Translations under genes and position numbers: made by a program
Notes under the pieces: generated by a model
The model's input: the letters and a program-made list of their open reading frames with translations, nothing else
The model's database searches: none
What the model was told of the DNA's origin: nothing
Source of the DNA: Streptomyces katrae
Lineage (GTDB): Bacteria > Actinomycetota > Actinomycetes > Streptomycetales > Streptomycetaceae
Assembly (NCBI RefSeq): GCF_000966975.1
Contig: NZ_JZWV01000077.1
Location: 1 to 29,188, forward strand
Length of the DNA stretch: 29,188 nucleotides
Direction of reading: 5' to 3'
Shown here: in pieces, positions 16,846 through 24,577 of the stretch
How positions within the stretch are numbered: position 1 is the stretch's first letter
Layout of the letters: every line of letters begins with the position of its first letter

Positions 16846-18264
16846 ATGGCGAACATGCCCGACGTAACCGTAGGGCCGCCTGATGACCTTGGCTGGCGCA
16901 AGGTCTCGATCAACGGCAAGTGCGCCGGCAAGGTGCGGTCCCCCGGGGAACTCCGAAAACTGCTGCAACAAGCCGGGCTGATGCCCGGACACCCCGTCCA
17001 CTGGCTCGGCGGTGACAGCCTTTCCTGGCCGGACAGAACGGCGCAGCGGCGAATAATCGGCAGCCTCATGTTCATCGGCTTCCTGTTGACCGCAGGACTG
17101 CTCCTCAGGATCGGCTGGATGGACAGCCAGCGCGCCCTGACCTTCGGCGAGCGGCTCGCCGGATATTCGATACTGGCTGCGGGCCTCGTGGAGCTGATTG
17201 CCGCAGGGGCTACTCTCGATTACTGGCACCAGCGAAAAAGGAGCTATTCAGGACCGTTCGTTCTGGCCGGAGTCGCGATCGTGTTCCTCTGCAGCTCTTC
17301 ACTCCTCTTCCTGCAGATCGGCGAGCGTTTCACCGGCTGGACCGTGATCGCGATCTCCTTCCTCGCGGGGTCCATTGTGGCCGGGATCGAACTCATCAGG
17401 TCCCGGGCATGGAAGGGACTCCGCAACCCCCGGCGCATAGCGATCGGCGCGATCGTCCCCACCCTGATCGCCGGCATCAACCTGGCGTACACACAGCTCT
17501 ACGTGCCCACCGTGACCGCTCCGCTGATCATGAGTGGCGCCGAGTTCAGGGAGGCGAGCCTGGACAGCGCCAGGTCGGTCCTGCGCGTGACGGTCCACGC
17601 TTACGTGAAGAACAACGGCAGCGTCCCTGTATACATCCTCGGCAGTATCTACTGGGTCCACGGTGGACCCGCGAACGACATCACCCAGACCAGGAACCCC
17701 AGTTTCAAATTGATCTACGATGGTGAATTTGTCACGCCGGCCGGCCGCGAGCTGGACCCGGGGGAAGAGATATCACAGGACTCGGTCGTCGACATCAAGG
17801 ATCCCGACAAACTCAAGTACGAGACGCTCAAGGCCCAGACCGAGGTGTACGCGATCAGAAGAGACAGGATGACACTCCCTGCCGCGTACGGACAATCCCG
17901 AACCTTCGCCAAGGCGCTGGAAAATTGGAAGCCCAAGGAACCCGGGAAAGTAGAATACATAGACGGATCCAGAATCTCGAACAGCAGCGAGATCCGCAAC
18001 ATCGCCTGGGGCAAGCAATACATACGCACGTGGAAGGTGTCGTTCGGCAACTGGTCGCGCATAGACATTTCCATCTCGCCGCCGGGCAACAGAATCACCC
18101 TCGACTCCCGTGACGCCCACTTCAGGCAACGCCTCATCGATCGGTACGGCCTCTTGCTGGCACGCGGCTCCATGGACCAGACACCCTTCAAGACGCTCCT
18201 GGAGAAGGCCCACTCCCCCGAGAAGGGCTCAGGCACTGACCAGTCGGACCAGTCAGGACAGTGA
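16846..18264 (+). CDS. Unrecognised multi-pass membrane protein with soluble C-terminal domain
   Basis: 472 residues from ATG 16846 (ATG 16855 is possible; ribosome sites are weak). Residues 5-65 form a small soluble domain (DVTVGPPDDLGWRKVSINGKCAGKV, then WPDRT). Five hydrophobic helices follow, near residues 70-90, 104-124, 137-157, 165-185 and 197-219. Residues 224-430 look like a beta-rich domain (VLRVTVHAYVKNNGSVPVYILGS, then LDPGEEISQDSVVDI), perhaps an Ig-like sandwich. With five helices the two ends lie on opposite sides of the membrane. Codons such as GAA, AAA, AAT, ATA and TTG are visibly more frequent than in neighbouring genes, which suggests recent acquisition. No family is recognised and no function is assigned. 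Confidence 0.8.
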   Translation: MANMPDVTVGPPDDLGWRKVSINGKCAGKVRSPGELRKLLQQAGLMPGHPVHWLGGDSLSWPDRTAQRRIIGSLMFIGFLLTAGLLLRIGWMDSQRALTFGERLAGYSILAAGLVELIAAGATLDYWHQRKRSYSGPFVLAGVAIVFLCSSSLLFLQIGERFTGWTVIAISFLAGSIVAGIELIRSRAWKGLRNPRRIAIGAIVPTLIAGINLAYTQLYVPTVTAPLIMSGAEFREASLDSARSVLRVTVHAYVKNNGSVPVYILGSIYWVHGGPANDITQTRNPSFKLIYDGEFVTPAGRELDPGEEISQDSVVDIKDPDKLKYETLKAQTEVYAIRRDRMTLPAAYGQSRTFAKALENWKPKEPGKVEYIDGSRISNSSEIRNIAWGKQYIRTWKVSFGNWSRIDISISPPGNRITLDSRDAHFRQRLIDRYGLLLARGSMDQTPFKTLLEKAHSPEKGSGTDQSDQSGQ

Positions 18265-18414
18265 CGCCTGGTCAGGCCGTGCGCCTCGGAGGCTCGTCGG
18301 GCGATCGGCGTCGGGCCGGGGCCATCCCGCTGCCCCCGCCGTCCCCGCGTCACCCCGGCCCACGTCTACCCGAGCCACGGACAGCTCGCACCCCGCACGG
18401 GCTGACCCGGCCGG

Positions 18415-20019
18415 CTACGGCCACGGGACCTCCGGGGCGCGGTAGTAGGTGATGTCCTGGGCGTCCAGGCGGGGGCCCTGGGCGGCGAGGCGTTGGCGGT
18501 GGGCGGGCCAGTCGAGGGCGGTGGAGGGGGACCAGGCGAGTTCCGCGAGGCTGAGGAGGCGGGGGAAGGCCATCAGTTCCCAGTCGGAGCGGGTGGAGAT
18601 GGTCTCCGTCCAGAGCGGGGCCTCCACGCCGAGGACCGCGGATTCGGGGACGTCGGGGAGGTAGGAGCCCGGGTTCCAGGCGTAGGCGCGCTGGGCGGGG
18701 ACGTAGCCGGCCCAGGCCAGGCCCGGGCGGGTCTGCTTGTCGTACTTCATGTCCAGGTAGGCGTGGTCCGCCGGGGAGAGGACCACCGGGTGGCCCGCCC
18801 TGGCGGCCGCGGCCACCGCCGCCTTCTCCGCGGCCGGTGTCCGGTCGTGGCCCCAGTACTGGAGGACCGCGCCCGGTGCCGGGCGGGCGGAGGCGAGCTG
18901 GTGCCAGGCCATCACCGTCTTGCCGTGCCGGGCCACCACCGCCTGGGCGCGGTCCATGAACCGCGCGTAGTCCGCCGCCGGGGTGGAGTGGGCCTCGTCG
19001 CCGCCGATGTGGAGGTAGGGGCCGGGGGTGAGGGCGGCGAGTTCGCCGAGGACGTCGTCGATGAACTCGTACGTGCGCTCCTTGGACACGCACAGGGAGC
19101 TGAAGCCGACCTTGATGCCCGTGTAGCGCGCGGGCGCCTTGCCGTCGCAGGTCAGCTCGCCGTACGCGGCCTGGGCGGCGTTGACGTGGCCCGGCATGTC
19201 GATCTCCGGGACGAGGGTGACGTAGCGGTCCGCGGCGTAGGCGGCCAGGTCGCGGTACTCGTCCTTGGACCAGGAGCCGCCGGGGCCGCCGCCGACCTCG
19301 CTCGCGCCGCCGTACTCGGCGAGCCGGGGCCAGGAGTCGACGGCGATCCGCCAGCCCTGGTCGTCGGTGAGGTGCACGTGCAGGGTGTTGATCTTGTACT
19401 GGGCGAGCTGGTCGACGTACCGCTTCACCTGCTCCACGGGGAAGTGGTGGCGGGCGACGTCGATCATGGCTCCCCGGTAGGCGAAGCGGGGGGTGTCCGT
19501 GACGGTTCCGCCCGGGACCGTGCCCGCGCCCCGCACGGGCAGCAGCTGCCGCAGTGTCTGGCCGGCGTGGAAGAGGCCGGCCGGGGTGCGGGCGGTGAGG
19601 GTGACGCCGGTGGGGGTGGTGCGGAGCCGGTAGCCCTCCTCGCCCAGTTCCGCGGCCCCGCCGTCGAGCCGCAGCCGGACCCCGTCACCGTCCTCGACGC
19701 CCGGCCCGCCCGGGCCGCCCGCCCCGTCCACCACGGGCAGGGGCAGCCCGGTCGGCCCGCGCAGCTGCTCCGCGAGGAGCTCGCCGATCCGCCGGACCTC
19801 CTCCGGGGCGCCCGGGCCACCCGTACGGATGACCGTGCCCGCCCCGAAGGCGTAGCCGGGCCCCTCGGCCCGCACGGACGCGGGCGCCGGCAGGAGCCGC
19901 TCGTAGGGGGTGAGGACGACGGAGGCGGCCGGCTTGGCGTCGTCGCGGTGCGGGGCGGCGCAGGAGGAGGCGGCGGCCAGGGCCAAGAGGGTGCCGAGCG
20001 TGCGGCGCAGGACTCTCAT
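18415..20019 (-). CDS. GH20 beta-N-acetylhexosaminidase lipoprotein
   Basis: 534 residues. The start MRVLRRTLGTLLALAAASSC gives a signal peptide with lipobox ASSC (Cys20), so the enzyme is probably anchored outside the cell. An N-terminal GH20b-type domain (about residues 40-165) precedes the catalytic barrel, with RGAMIDVARHHFP, HLTDDQGWRI and HIGGDEAHSTP containing the adjacent catalytic Asp-Glu. It removes terminal N-acetylglucosamine from chitin or murein oligosaccharides. ATG 20019 is preferred over the longer open frame to 20160. TATACC lies 9-14 nt before the ATG (20028-20033) and may be a -10 element of a nearly leaderless transcript. The gene is divergent from the DUF4429 gene, with 64 bp between starts. 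Confidence 0.92.
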   Translation of the reverse strand: MRVLRRTLGTLLALAAASSCAAPHRDDAKPAASVVLTPYERLLPAPASVRAEGPGYAFGAGTVIRTGGPGAPEEVRRIGELLAEQLRGPTGLPLPVVDGAGGPGGPGVEDGDGVRLRLDGGAAELGEEGYRLRTTPTGVTLTARTPAGLFHAGQTLRQLLPVRGAGTVPGGTVTDTPRFAYRGAMIDVARHHFPVEQVKRYVDQLAQYKINTLHVHLTDDQGWRIAVDSWPRLAEYGGASEVGGGPGGSWSKDEYRDLAAYAADRYVTLVPEIDMPGHVNAAQAAYGELTCDGKAPARYTGIKVGFSSLCVSKERTYEFIDDVLGELAALTPGPYLHIGGDEAHSTPAADYARFMDRAQAVVARHGKTVMAWHQLASARPAPGAVLQYWGHDRTPAAEKAAVAAAARAGHPVVLSPADHAYLDMKYDKQTRPGLAWAGYVPAQRAYAWNPGSYLPDVPESAVLGVEAPLWTETISTRSDWELMAFPRLLSLAELAWSPSTALDWPAHRQRLAAQGPRLDAQDITYYRAPEVPWP

Positions 20020-20083
20020 GCGCCCAGGTATAGGCCAGACGGCCTCCAGCCGGGCACCGTGGGACCGGTGGGAGAATGCCCGG

Positions 20084-20992
20084 ATGGCGGAAATCATCCA
20101 GAAGGACGGTACTTGGACCTTCGACGGGGACACGGTGCGCATCGTGCCGGGCCGCGACAAGGGGGTGGGGCTGCTGCGGCAGCAGCTCGGTGAGGTGGTC
20201 GTGCCGCTGCGCGCGATCGGGGGGATCAGTTACGAGCCGGGCCGCAAGGCCGGGCGGCTGCGGCTGCGCCTGCGGGACGGCGCGGACCCGCTGCTGCAGG
20301 TGACGGGCGGGCGGCTGCCGGAGTCCTCGGACCCGTACCGGCTGAGCGTGGAGGCCGACCGGGCCGGGGTGGCCGAGTACTTCGTGGACGAGGTGCGCAA
20401 CGCCCTGCTGCTGGACGGGGTGGACCCCGGCCCCTCGGACGCGTACCTGCTGCCGGGCCCGGCGGTGCCGATCACGGTCGGCGCGGGCGACGGGACGGCG
20501 GCCTTCGACGGCGACCGGGTGGTGCTGGACTGGAACTGGACCACCGAGGACGCGAAGGCCTCGGGCGGTCCGCGCGAGTTCCGGGTCGCGGACGTGCGGT
20601 CGGTGGAGTGGGCCCCGTCGAAGGGGCTGGAGAACGGCTGGCTGCGGTTCACCCTCACGGGTGCCCCGCCGGCGCCCGCGCCCAAGTACGACCCCTGCAC
20701 GGTGGAGCTCTTCGGCTTCAAGAAGGACCCGCTGATGGCCCTGGTCGCGGCGGCGGTCGCGGTGCGGATGCCCCACCCGGCGGCCCCTGCCCCCGCCCCG
20801 GTCCCGGCGCCGGCCCGGGAGATCGCCGCCCCCGTCCCCCTGGAACAGGCGGCCCCCGCCCTGGCGGGCGAGCCGGCGGACCACGACACCCTGCTGCGGC
20901 GGCTGCGCGAGCTGGGGGAGCTGCACCAGAGCGGGGTCCTCACGGCGGACGAGTTCTCGGCGGCGAAGGCTGCCATTTTGGGTGGCTTCTAA
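20084..20992 (+). CDS. DUF4429 protein with C-terminal SHOCT domain
   Basis: 302 residues. Two similar beta-rich halves are visible, each with a short strand pattern: IIQKDGTWTFDGDTVRIVPG then VVPLRAIGGISYEP, and AAFDGDRVVLDWNW then REFRVADVRSVEWAP. This fits tandem DUF4429 domains. A Pro/Ala-rich linker (about residues 225-265) leads to a SHOCT helix-hairpin, LLRRLRELGELHQSGVLTADEFSAAKAAIL. SHOCT domains are thought to mediate oligomerisation or binding; the actual job is unknown. GGGAGAA at 20069-20075 supports ATG 20084. The open frame back to 19910 is the antisense of the hexosaminidase gene. A strong terminator follows. Confidence 0.85.
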   Translation: MAEIIQKDGTWTFDGDTVRIVPGRDKGVGLLRQQLGEVVVPLRAIGGISYEPGRKAGRLRLRLRDGADPLLQVTGGRLPESSDPYRLSVEADRAGVAEYFVDEVRNALLLDGVDPGPSDAYLLPGPAVPITVGAGDGTAAFDGDRVVLDWNWTTEDAKASGGPREFRVADVRSVEWAPSKGLENGWLRFTLTGAPPAPAPKYDPCTVELFGFKKDPLMALVAAAVAVRMPHPAAPAPAPVPAPAREIAAPVPLEQAAPALAGEPADHDTLLRRLRELGELHQSGVLTADEFSAAKAAILGGF

Positions 20993-21036
20993 CCAAACGA
21001 GACCGGAATCACCCATTCCTTGGTCCAGACCAGCAT

Positions 21037-21062
21037 GATCCTGCCCGATTCCGGGCAGGATC
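21037..21062 (+). terminator. Strong intrinsic terminator after the DUF4429 gene
   Basis: A perfect 11-bp stem, GATCCTGCCCG / CGGGCAGGATC, with loop ATTC and a T-rich tail (TTTGCGTTT). It is one of the few hairpins in the window with a real U-tract, and it ends only 15 bp before the next start codon. Confidence 0.9.
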
Positions 21063-21077
21063 TTTGCGTTTCTGCCC

Positions 21078-21374
21078 GTGGGCCGTCAATATCTACTGGT
21101 GCTCGACCGCCGACCGACCCATGACGAACTCGTCGACCACCTGGTCCGCACCACCGCGCTGCAGCGCGGCGAGGCCGCCAGGGTGGTGCTCGACGTGCTC
21201 GCCTACTTCGACGAGACGACCGAGGAGTTCGTCCGTCGCCGCCACCGCGAGCTGCAGTCCGGCGGGGCGGTCAACGCGGAGATCTTCGAGCGGATCGCGG
21301 CGGAACTGCCGCACCGCGCCGTGGCGCCCCCGGAGCTCTCGCTCCGGCAGCTGCGCCGCATCGTCTACGGCTGA
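21078..21374 (+). CDS. Small conserved-looking protein of unknown function, 98 residues
   Basis: A soluble, highly charged and mostly helical protein: YLLVLDRRPTHDELVDHLVRTTALQRGEAARVV, then DETTEEFVRRRHRELQ, ending PELSLRQLRRIVYG. I recognise no catalytic motif or family. The start is GTG 21078, with no Shine-Dalgarno sequence before it, only the tail of a terminator 15 bp upstream. Either the transcript starts almost at the GTG (leaderless) or the gene is read by leakage through the terminator. It lies 91 bp upstream of glmS in the same direction. Confidence 0.65.
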   Translation: MGRQYLLVLDRRPTHDELVDHLVRTTALQRGEAARVVLDVLAYFDETTEEFVRRRHRELQSGGAVNAEIFERIAAELPHRAVAPPELSLRQLRRIVYG

Positions 21375-21389
21375 GACGCCGCATCGTCT
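21354..21389 (+). repeat. 13-bp direct repeat at the end of the 98-aa gene
   Basis: CGCCGCATCGTCT occurs at 21354-21366, in the last codons, and again at 21377-21389 after the stop, 23 bp apart. It looks like a small tandem duplication of the 3' end. The second copy also forms GAGACG/CGTCTC, a 6-bp inverted repeat at 21373-21390. Confidence 0.6.
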
Positions 21390-21401
21390 CCAGCCGTGAC
21401 G

Positions 21402-21417
21402 GGCCCCGCACGGGGCC
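21402..21417 (+). terminator. Possible weak terminator before glmS
   Basis: GGCCCCG-CA-CGGGGCC, a 7-bp stem with too small a loop to be ideal, 28 bp after the stop of the 98-aa gene. There is no T-run. Confidence 0.35.
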
Positions 21418-21465
21418 GGTACGCGTCCGGGCACGGACACCGAACTTCAGGAGGGGCAACACCGT

Positions 21466-23283
21466 ATGTGCGGAATCGTCGGTTACATCGGCAAGCGCGA
21501 CGTGGCACCACTGCTGCTGGAAGGCCTCCAGCGGCTCGAATACCGCGGCTACGACTCGGCGGGCATCGTCGTCAACAGCCCGAAGTCGGCCGCCCTGAAG
21601 GTCGTCAAGGCCAAGGGCCGCGTCCGTGACCTGGAGTCCCGCGTCCCCAAGCGCTTCGCCGGCACCACCGGCATCGCCCACACCCGCTGGGCCACCCACG
21701 GCGCGCCGAGCGACATCAACTCGCACCCGCACCTCGACGCCGAGAACAAGGTCGCGGTCGTCCACAACGGCATCGTCGACAACGCCGCCGAGCTCCGCGC
21801 CAAGCTGGAGGCCGACGGCGTCGTCTTCGTCTCCGAGACCGACACCGAGGTGCTCGTCCACCTGATCGCCCGCTCCCAGGCCGTCACCCTGGAGGAGAAG
21901 GTCCGCGAGGCGCTCAAGGTCGTCGAGGGCACCTACGGCATCGCCGTCATGCACGCCGACTTCGCCGACCGCATCGTCGTCGCCCGCAACGGCTCCCCCG
22001 TCGTCCTCGGCATCGGCGAGAAGGAGATGTTCGTCGCCTCGGACGTCGCCGCGCTCGTCGCCCACACCCGCCAGGTCGTCACCCTCGACGACGGCGAGAT
22101 GGCCACCCTCAAGGCCGACGACTTCCGCACGTACACCACCAGCGGTACGACGACCACCGCCACGCCCGAGACCGTGGAGTGGGAGGCCGCCTCCTACGAC
22201 ATGGGCGGCCACGACACCTACATGCACAAGGAGATCTCCGAGCAGCCCGACGCGGTCGACCGCGTGCTGCGCGGCCGGATCGACGACCGCTTCTCCACCG
22301 TCCACCTGGGCGGCCTGAACCTGGACCCGCGCGAGGCGCGCGGCATCCGCCGGGTCAAGATCCTCGGCTGCGGCACCTCGTACCACGCGGGCCTGATCGG
22401 CGCCGGCCTCATCGAGAGCCTCGCCCGCATCCCCGCCGACGCCGAGCCGGCCTCCGAGTTCCGCTACCGCAACCCGGTCGTGGACCCCGACACCCTCTAC
22501 ATCGCCGTCTCCCAGTCCGGTGAGACCTACGACGTGCTCGCGGCGGTGCAGGAGCTCAAGCGCAAGGGCGCCCGCGTCCTCGGCGTGGTCAACGTCGTCG
22601 GCTCCGCCATCGCCCGCGAGGCCGACGGCGGCGTGTACGTGCACGCCGGCCCCGAGGTCTGCGTCGTGTCCACCAAGTGCTTCACCAACACCGTCACCGC
22701 CTTCGCCCTGCTCGCCCTGCACCTGGGCCGCATCCGCGACCTGTCCGTCGCCGACGGCAAGCGGATCATCGAGGGCCTGCGCAAGCTCCCCGCCCAGATC
22801 CAGGAGATCCTGGAGGGCGAGGAGGACATCAAGAAGCTGGCGGCCGAGTACGCCGAGGCCAAGTCGATGATGTTCATCGGCCGGGTGCGCGGCTACCCGG
22901 TGGCCCTGGAGGCCTCCCTCAAGCTGAAGGAGATCTCCTACATCCACGCCGAGGCCTACCCGGCCTCCGAGCTCAAGCACGGCCCGCTCGCGCTCATCGA
23001 GCCGGCGATGCCGACGGTCGCGATCGTCCCGGACGACGACCTGCTGGAGAAGAACCGCGCGGCGCTGGAGGAGATCAAGGCCCGCAGCGGCCGGATCCTC
23101 GCGGTCGCCCACCGGGTGCAGGAGAAGGCCGACCACACGATCCTCGTCCCGAAGAACGAGGACGAGCTGGACCCGATCCTGATGGGCATCCCGCTCCAGC
23201 TGCTGGCCTACCACACCGCCCTGGCCCTGGGCCGGGACATCGACAAGCCGCGCAACCTGGCGAAGTCGGTCACGGTCGAGTAG
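21466..23283 (+). CDS. glmS: Glutamine-fructose-6-phosphate aminotransferase
   Basis: 605 residues, full length. It makes glucosamine-6-phosphate from fructose-6-phosphate and glutamine, the entry to peptidoglycan and amino-sugar synthesis. After removal of Met, Cys2 of MCGIVGYIG is the glutaminase nucleophile; GLQRLEYRGYDSAG and HTRWATHGAPSDINSHPH belong to the same class II amidotransferase domain (about residues 1-240). Two SIS sugar-isomerase domains follow (GCGTSYHAGLIGAGL and SQSGETYD in the first, IGRVRGYPVALEASLKLKEISYIHAEAYPASELKHGPLALI in the second). AGGAGGGG at 21449-21456 precedes ATG 21466. A GH20 hexosaminidase nearby could feed the same pool. No glmS ribozyme is apparent upstream. 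Confidence 0.97.
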   Translation: MCGIVGYIGKRDVAPLLLEGLQRLEYRGYDSAGIVVNSPKSAALKVVKAKGRVRDLESRVPKRFAGTTGIAHTRWATHGAPSDINSHPHLDAENKVAVVHNGIVDNAAELRAKLEADGVVFVSETDTEVLVHLIARSQAVTLEEKVREALKVVEGTYGIAVMHADFADRIVVARNGSPVVLGIGEKEMFVASDVAALVAHTRQVVTLDDGEMATLKADDFRTYTTSGTTTTATPETVEWEAASYDMGGHDTYMHKEISEQPDAVDRVLRGRIDDRFSTVHLGGLNLDPREARGIRRVKILGCGTSYHAGLIGAGLIESLARIPADAEPASEFRYRNPVVDPDTLYIAVSQSGETYDVLAAVQELKRKGARVLGVVNVVGSAIAREADGGVYVHAGPEVCVVSTKCFTNTVTAFALLALHLGRIRDLSVADGKRIIEGLRKLPAQIQEILEGEEDIKKLAAEYAEAKSMMFIGRVRGYPVALEASLKLKEISYIHAEAYPASELKHGPLALIEPAMPTVAIVPDDDLLEKNRAALEEIKARSGRILAVAHRVQEKADHTILVPKNEDELDPILMGIPLQLLAYHTALALGRDIDKPRNLAKSVTVE

Positions 23284-23316
23284 CGGCCGCGTCCGCCGCA
23301 CCCACGGCACACGAAA

Positions 23317-23347
23317 GGGGCGCCACCGGTCACTCCGGTGGCGCCCC
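23317..23347. terminator. Bidirectional terminator between glmS and the acetate-transporter gene
   Basis: A perfect 13-bp stem, GGGGCGCCACCGG / CCGGTGGCGCCCC, with a 5-nt loop, between two convergent genes. The preceding CGAAA gives a short T-run for the minus-strand transcript. Confidence 0.9.
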
Positions 23348-23376
23348 TGCCCGTGGAGCCCGCGGTGCGGGCGGGT

Positions 23377-23946
23377 TCAGCCCGCCGCGACCGCTCCCCT
23401 TCCGGAGGCCTTGCCGAGGGCCAGCGGCCAGTGCGCCAGCGACGCCGTGGCCCCGTACCAGGCCAGCAGGCCGGACACGGCCGCGACCCAGCCGCCCGCC
23501 TTGGCCAGGCCCGCGCTGTCCGCGAAGGAGGCTATGGCCAGCAGGACGAGGGCGAGGGTGAGCAGCCCGTAGACGCCCTGGCCGAACAGGCCGCTCGCGG
23601 CGGCGAGGGTGAGGGTCAGCGCGAGCATCGCGAAGAGCACCAGAAACGTTCCGGCCGCCTCGTCGGACACCGAGGCGCCCGCGCCCTTGGCCCAGGTGAA
23701 CCAGAAGATGCCCAGGCCCGCGAAGGCGGTGCCGTTGAACCCGTTGCCGCCGCGGTACTCGAGGAGGCCGAGGAGGAAGAGGGCCGCGCCGCCGACGTAC
23801 ATCGCGAGCGACACGGAGTTGGCGGCGGTGACACCGGAGAGGACGCCGGTGTGGCCGATACCGAACGCGAGAAGGGTGAGACCCAGGGCGATGTTCCCCA
23901 GGGTCGAAGTCGAGGCCGTGCTTCCCGCAGAGACACCATTGTCCAC
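23377..23946 (-). CDS. Acetate/succinate transporter family membrane protein (GPR1/FUN34/YaaH)
   Basis: 189 residues with six hydrophobic helices. LGNIALGLTLLAFGIGHTGVL stands where the family's N-P-x-P-L-G-L segment lies, and GFNGTAFAGLGIFWFTWAKG matches the conserved central motif. Members such as E. coli SatP carry acetate and succinate across the membrane; here NIALGL replaces the usual NPAPLGL, so the gate residues differ. GTG 23946 is preceded by GAAGGGAG, a good ribosome site. A TAGATA promoter element and a tandem octamer lie just upstream. It lies downstream of the stress-protein gene on the same strand, 97 bp away. Confidence 0.85.
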   Translation of the reverse strand: MDNGVSAGSTASTSTLGNIALGLTLLAFGIGHTGVLSGVTAANSVSLAMYVGGAALFLLGLLEYRGGNGFNGTAFAGLGIFWFTWAKGAGASVSDEAAGTFLVLFAMLALTLTLAAASGLFGQGVYGLLTLALVLLAIASFADSAGLAKAGGWVAAVSGLLAWYGATASLAHWPLALGKASGRGAVAAG

Positions 23947-23994
23947 GGCGGGCTCCCTTCGATCTGCAGTTGTTTGCTGCGTCCCAGCAGCACT

Positions 23995-24031
23995 TATCTA
24001 CCCTTTACACAGGTACACAACCGCACAACCG
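23995..24031 (-). promoter_or_regulatory. Probable promoter and tandem operator of the acetate-transporter gene
   Basis: Read on the minus strand, TAGATA (23995-24000) is a good -10 hexamer. Upstream, across the -35 position, is an exact tandem octamer CGGTTGTG (24024-24031 and 24016-24023). Between promoter and gene, TGCTGC-GTCCCA-GCAGCA (23975-23992) forms a 6-bp inverted repeat. Two side-by-side copies at -35 suggest an activator site. Confidence 0.45.
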
Positions 24032-24043
24032 GAATACAGAGGG

Positions 24044-24577
24044 TCACGGAATGACAACGACCGGTCGCTGCGCCCGCTTGGCCAGACGTCCCGCGACCGA
24101 GCCGAAGATCCGGCCGACGAGGCCATGAGTGGAACCGACCACGATGGCGTCAGCCGAGTACTCCCGGCCGACCTCCTCCAGCTCGTGGCAGATGTCCCCG
24201 CCCCGCTCCACCAGGATCCACGGCACCTCGGAGAGGTAGTCCGCGCAGGCGAGCTCCAGACCCAGCACCTCGGTGCGGTGGTCCGGCACGTCCACGAAGA
24301 CCGGTGGCTCGCAGCCGGCCCACACCGTGGTGGGGAGCCGGTTCGCCACGTGCACGATGATCAGGCCGGAGCCGGAGCGCCGGGCCATGCCGATCGCGTA
24401 CGCGAGGGCGCGTTCACTGGACGTGGAGCCGTCGAAGCCCACCACCACCCCGTGCCGGAAGGCAGGGTCGCAGGGCAGGCGTGTCTGTTCCACCGCGCGC
24501 AGGTCGCTCGATACGGAATCGGCGAGGTGATGTTTGCGCTTGCGGTCCGCGGGTTCGAAGAATTCGTGACCGGCCAT
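24044..24577 (-). CDS. Universal stress protein (UspA family), single domain with N-terminal extension
   Basis: 177 residues. The Usp fold begins near residue 43 with GVVVGFDGSTSSERALAYAIGMARRSGSGLIIVHV and ends with ADAIVVGSTHGLVGRIFGSVAGRLAKRAQRPVVVIP. In ATP-binding Usp proteins the C-terminal motif is G-x2-G-x9-G-S/T; here it is shortened to GSTHG-x6-GS, so nucleotide binding is uncertain. The first 42 residues (AGHEFFEPADRKRKHHLADSV...) are charged and probably flexible. The role would be a stress- or growth-phase-linked regulator. ATG 24577 is preferred; the ribosome site is weak and the frame is open further upstream. Confidence 0.85.
   Translation of the reverse strand: MAGHEFFEPADRKRKHHLADSVSSDLRAVEQTRLPCDPAFRHGVVVGFDGSTSSERALAYAIGMARRSGSGLIIVHVANRLPTTVWAGCEPPVFVDVPDHRTEVLGLELACADYLSEVPWILVERGGDICHELEEVGREYSADAIVVGSTHGLVGRIFGSVAGRLAKRAQRPVVVIP

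Noticed and set aside
21391..21465. glmS ribozyme upstream of glmS
   Set aside because: The leader is only about 75 bp, has a normal AGGAGGGG site and shows none of the ribozyme's core sequence.
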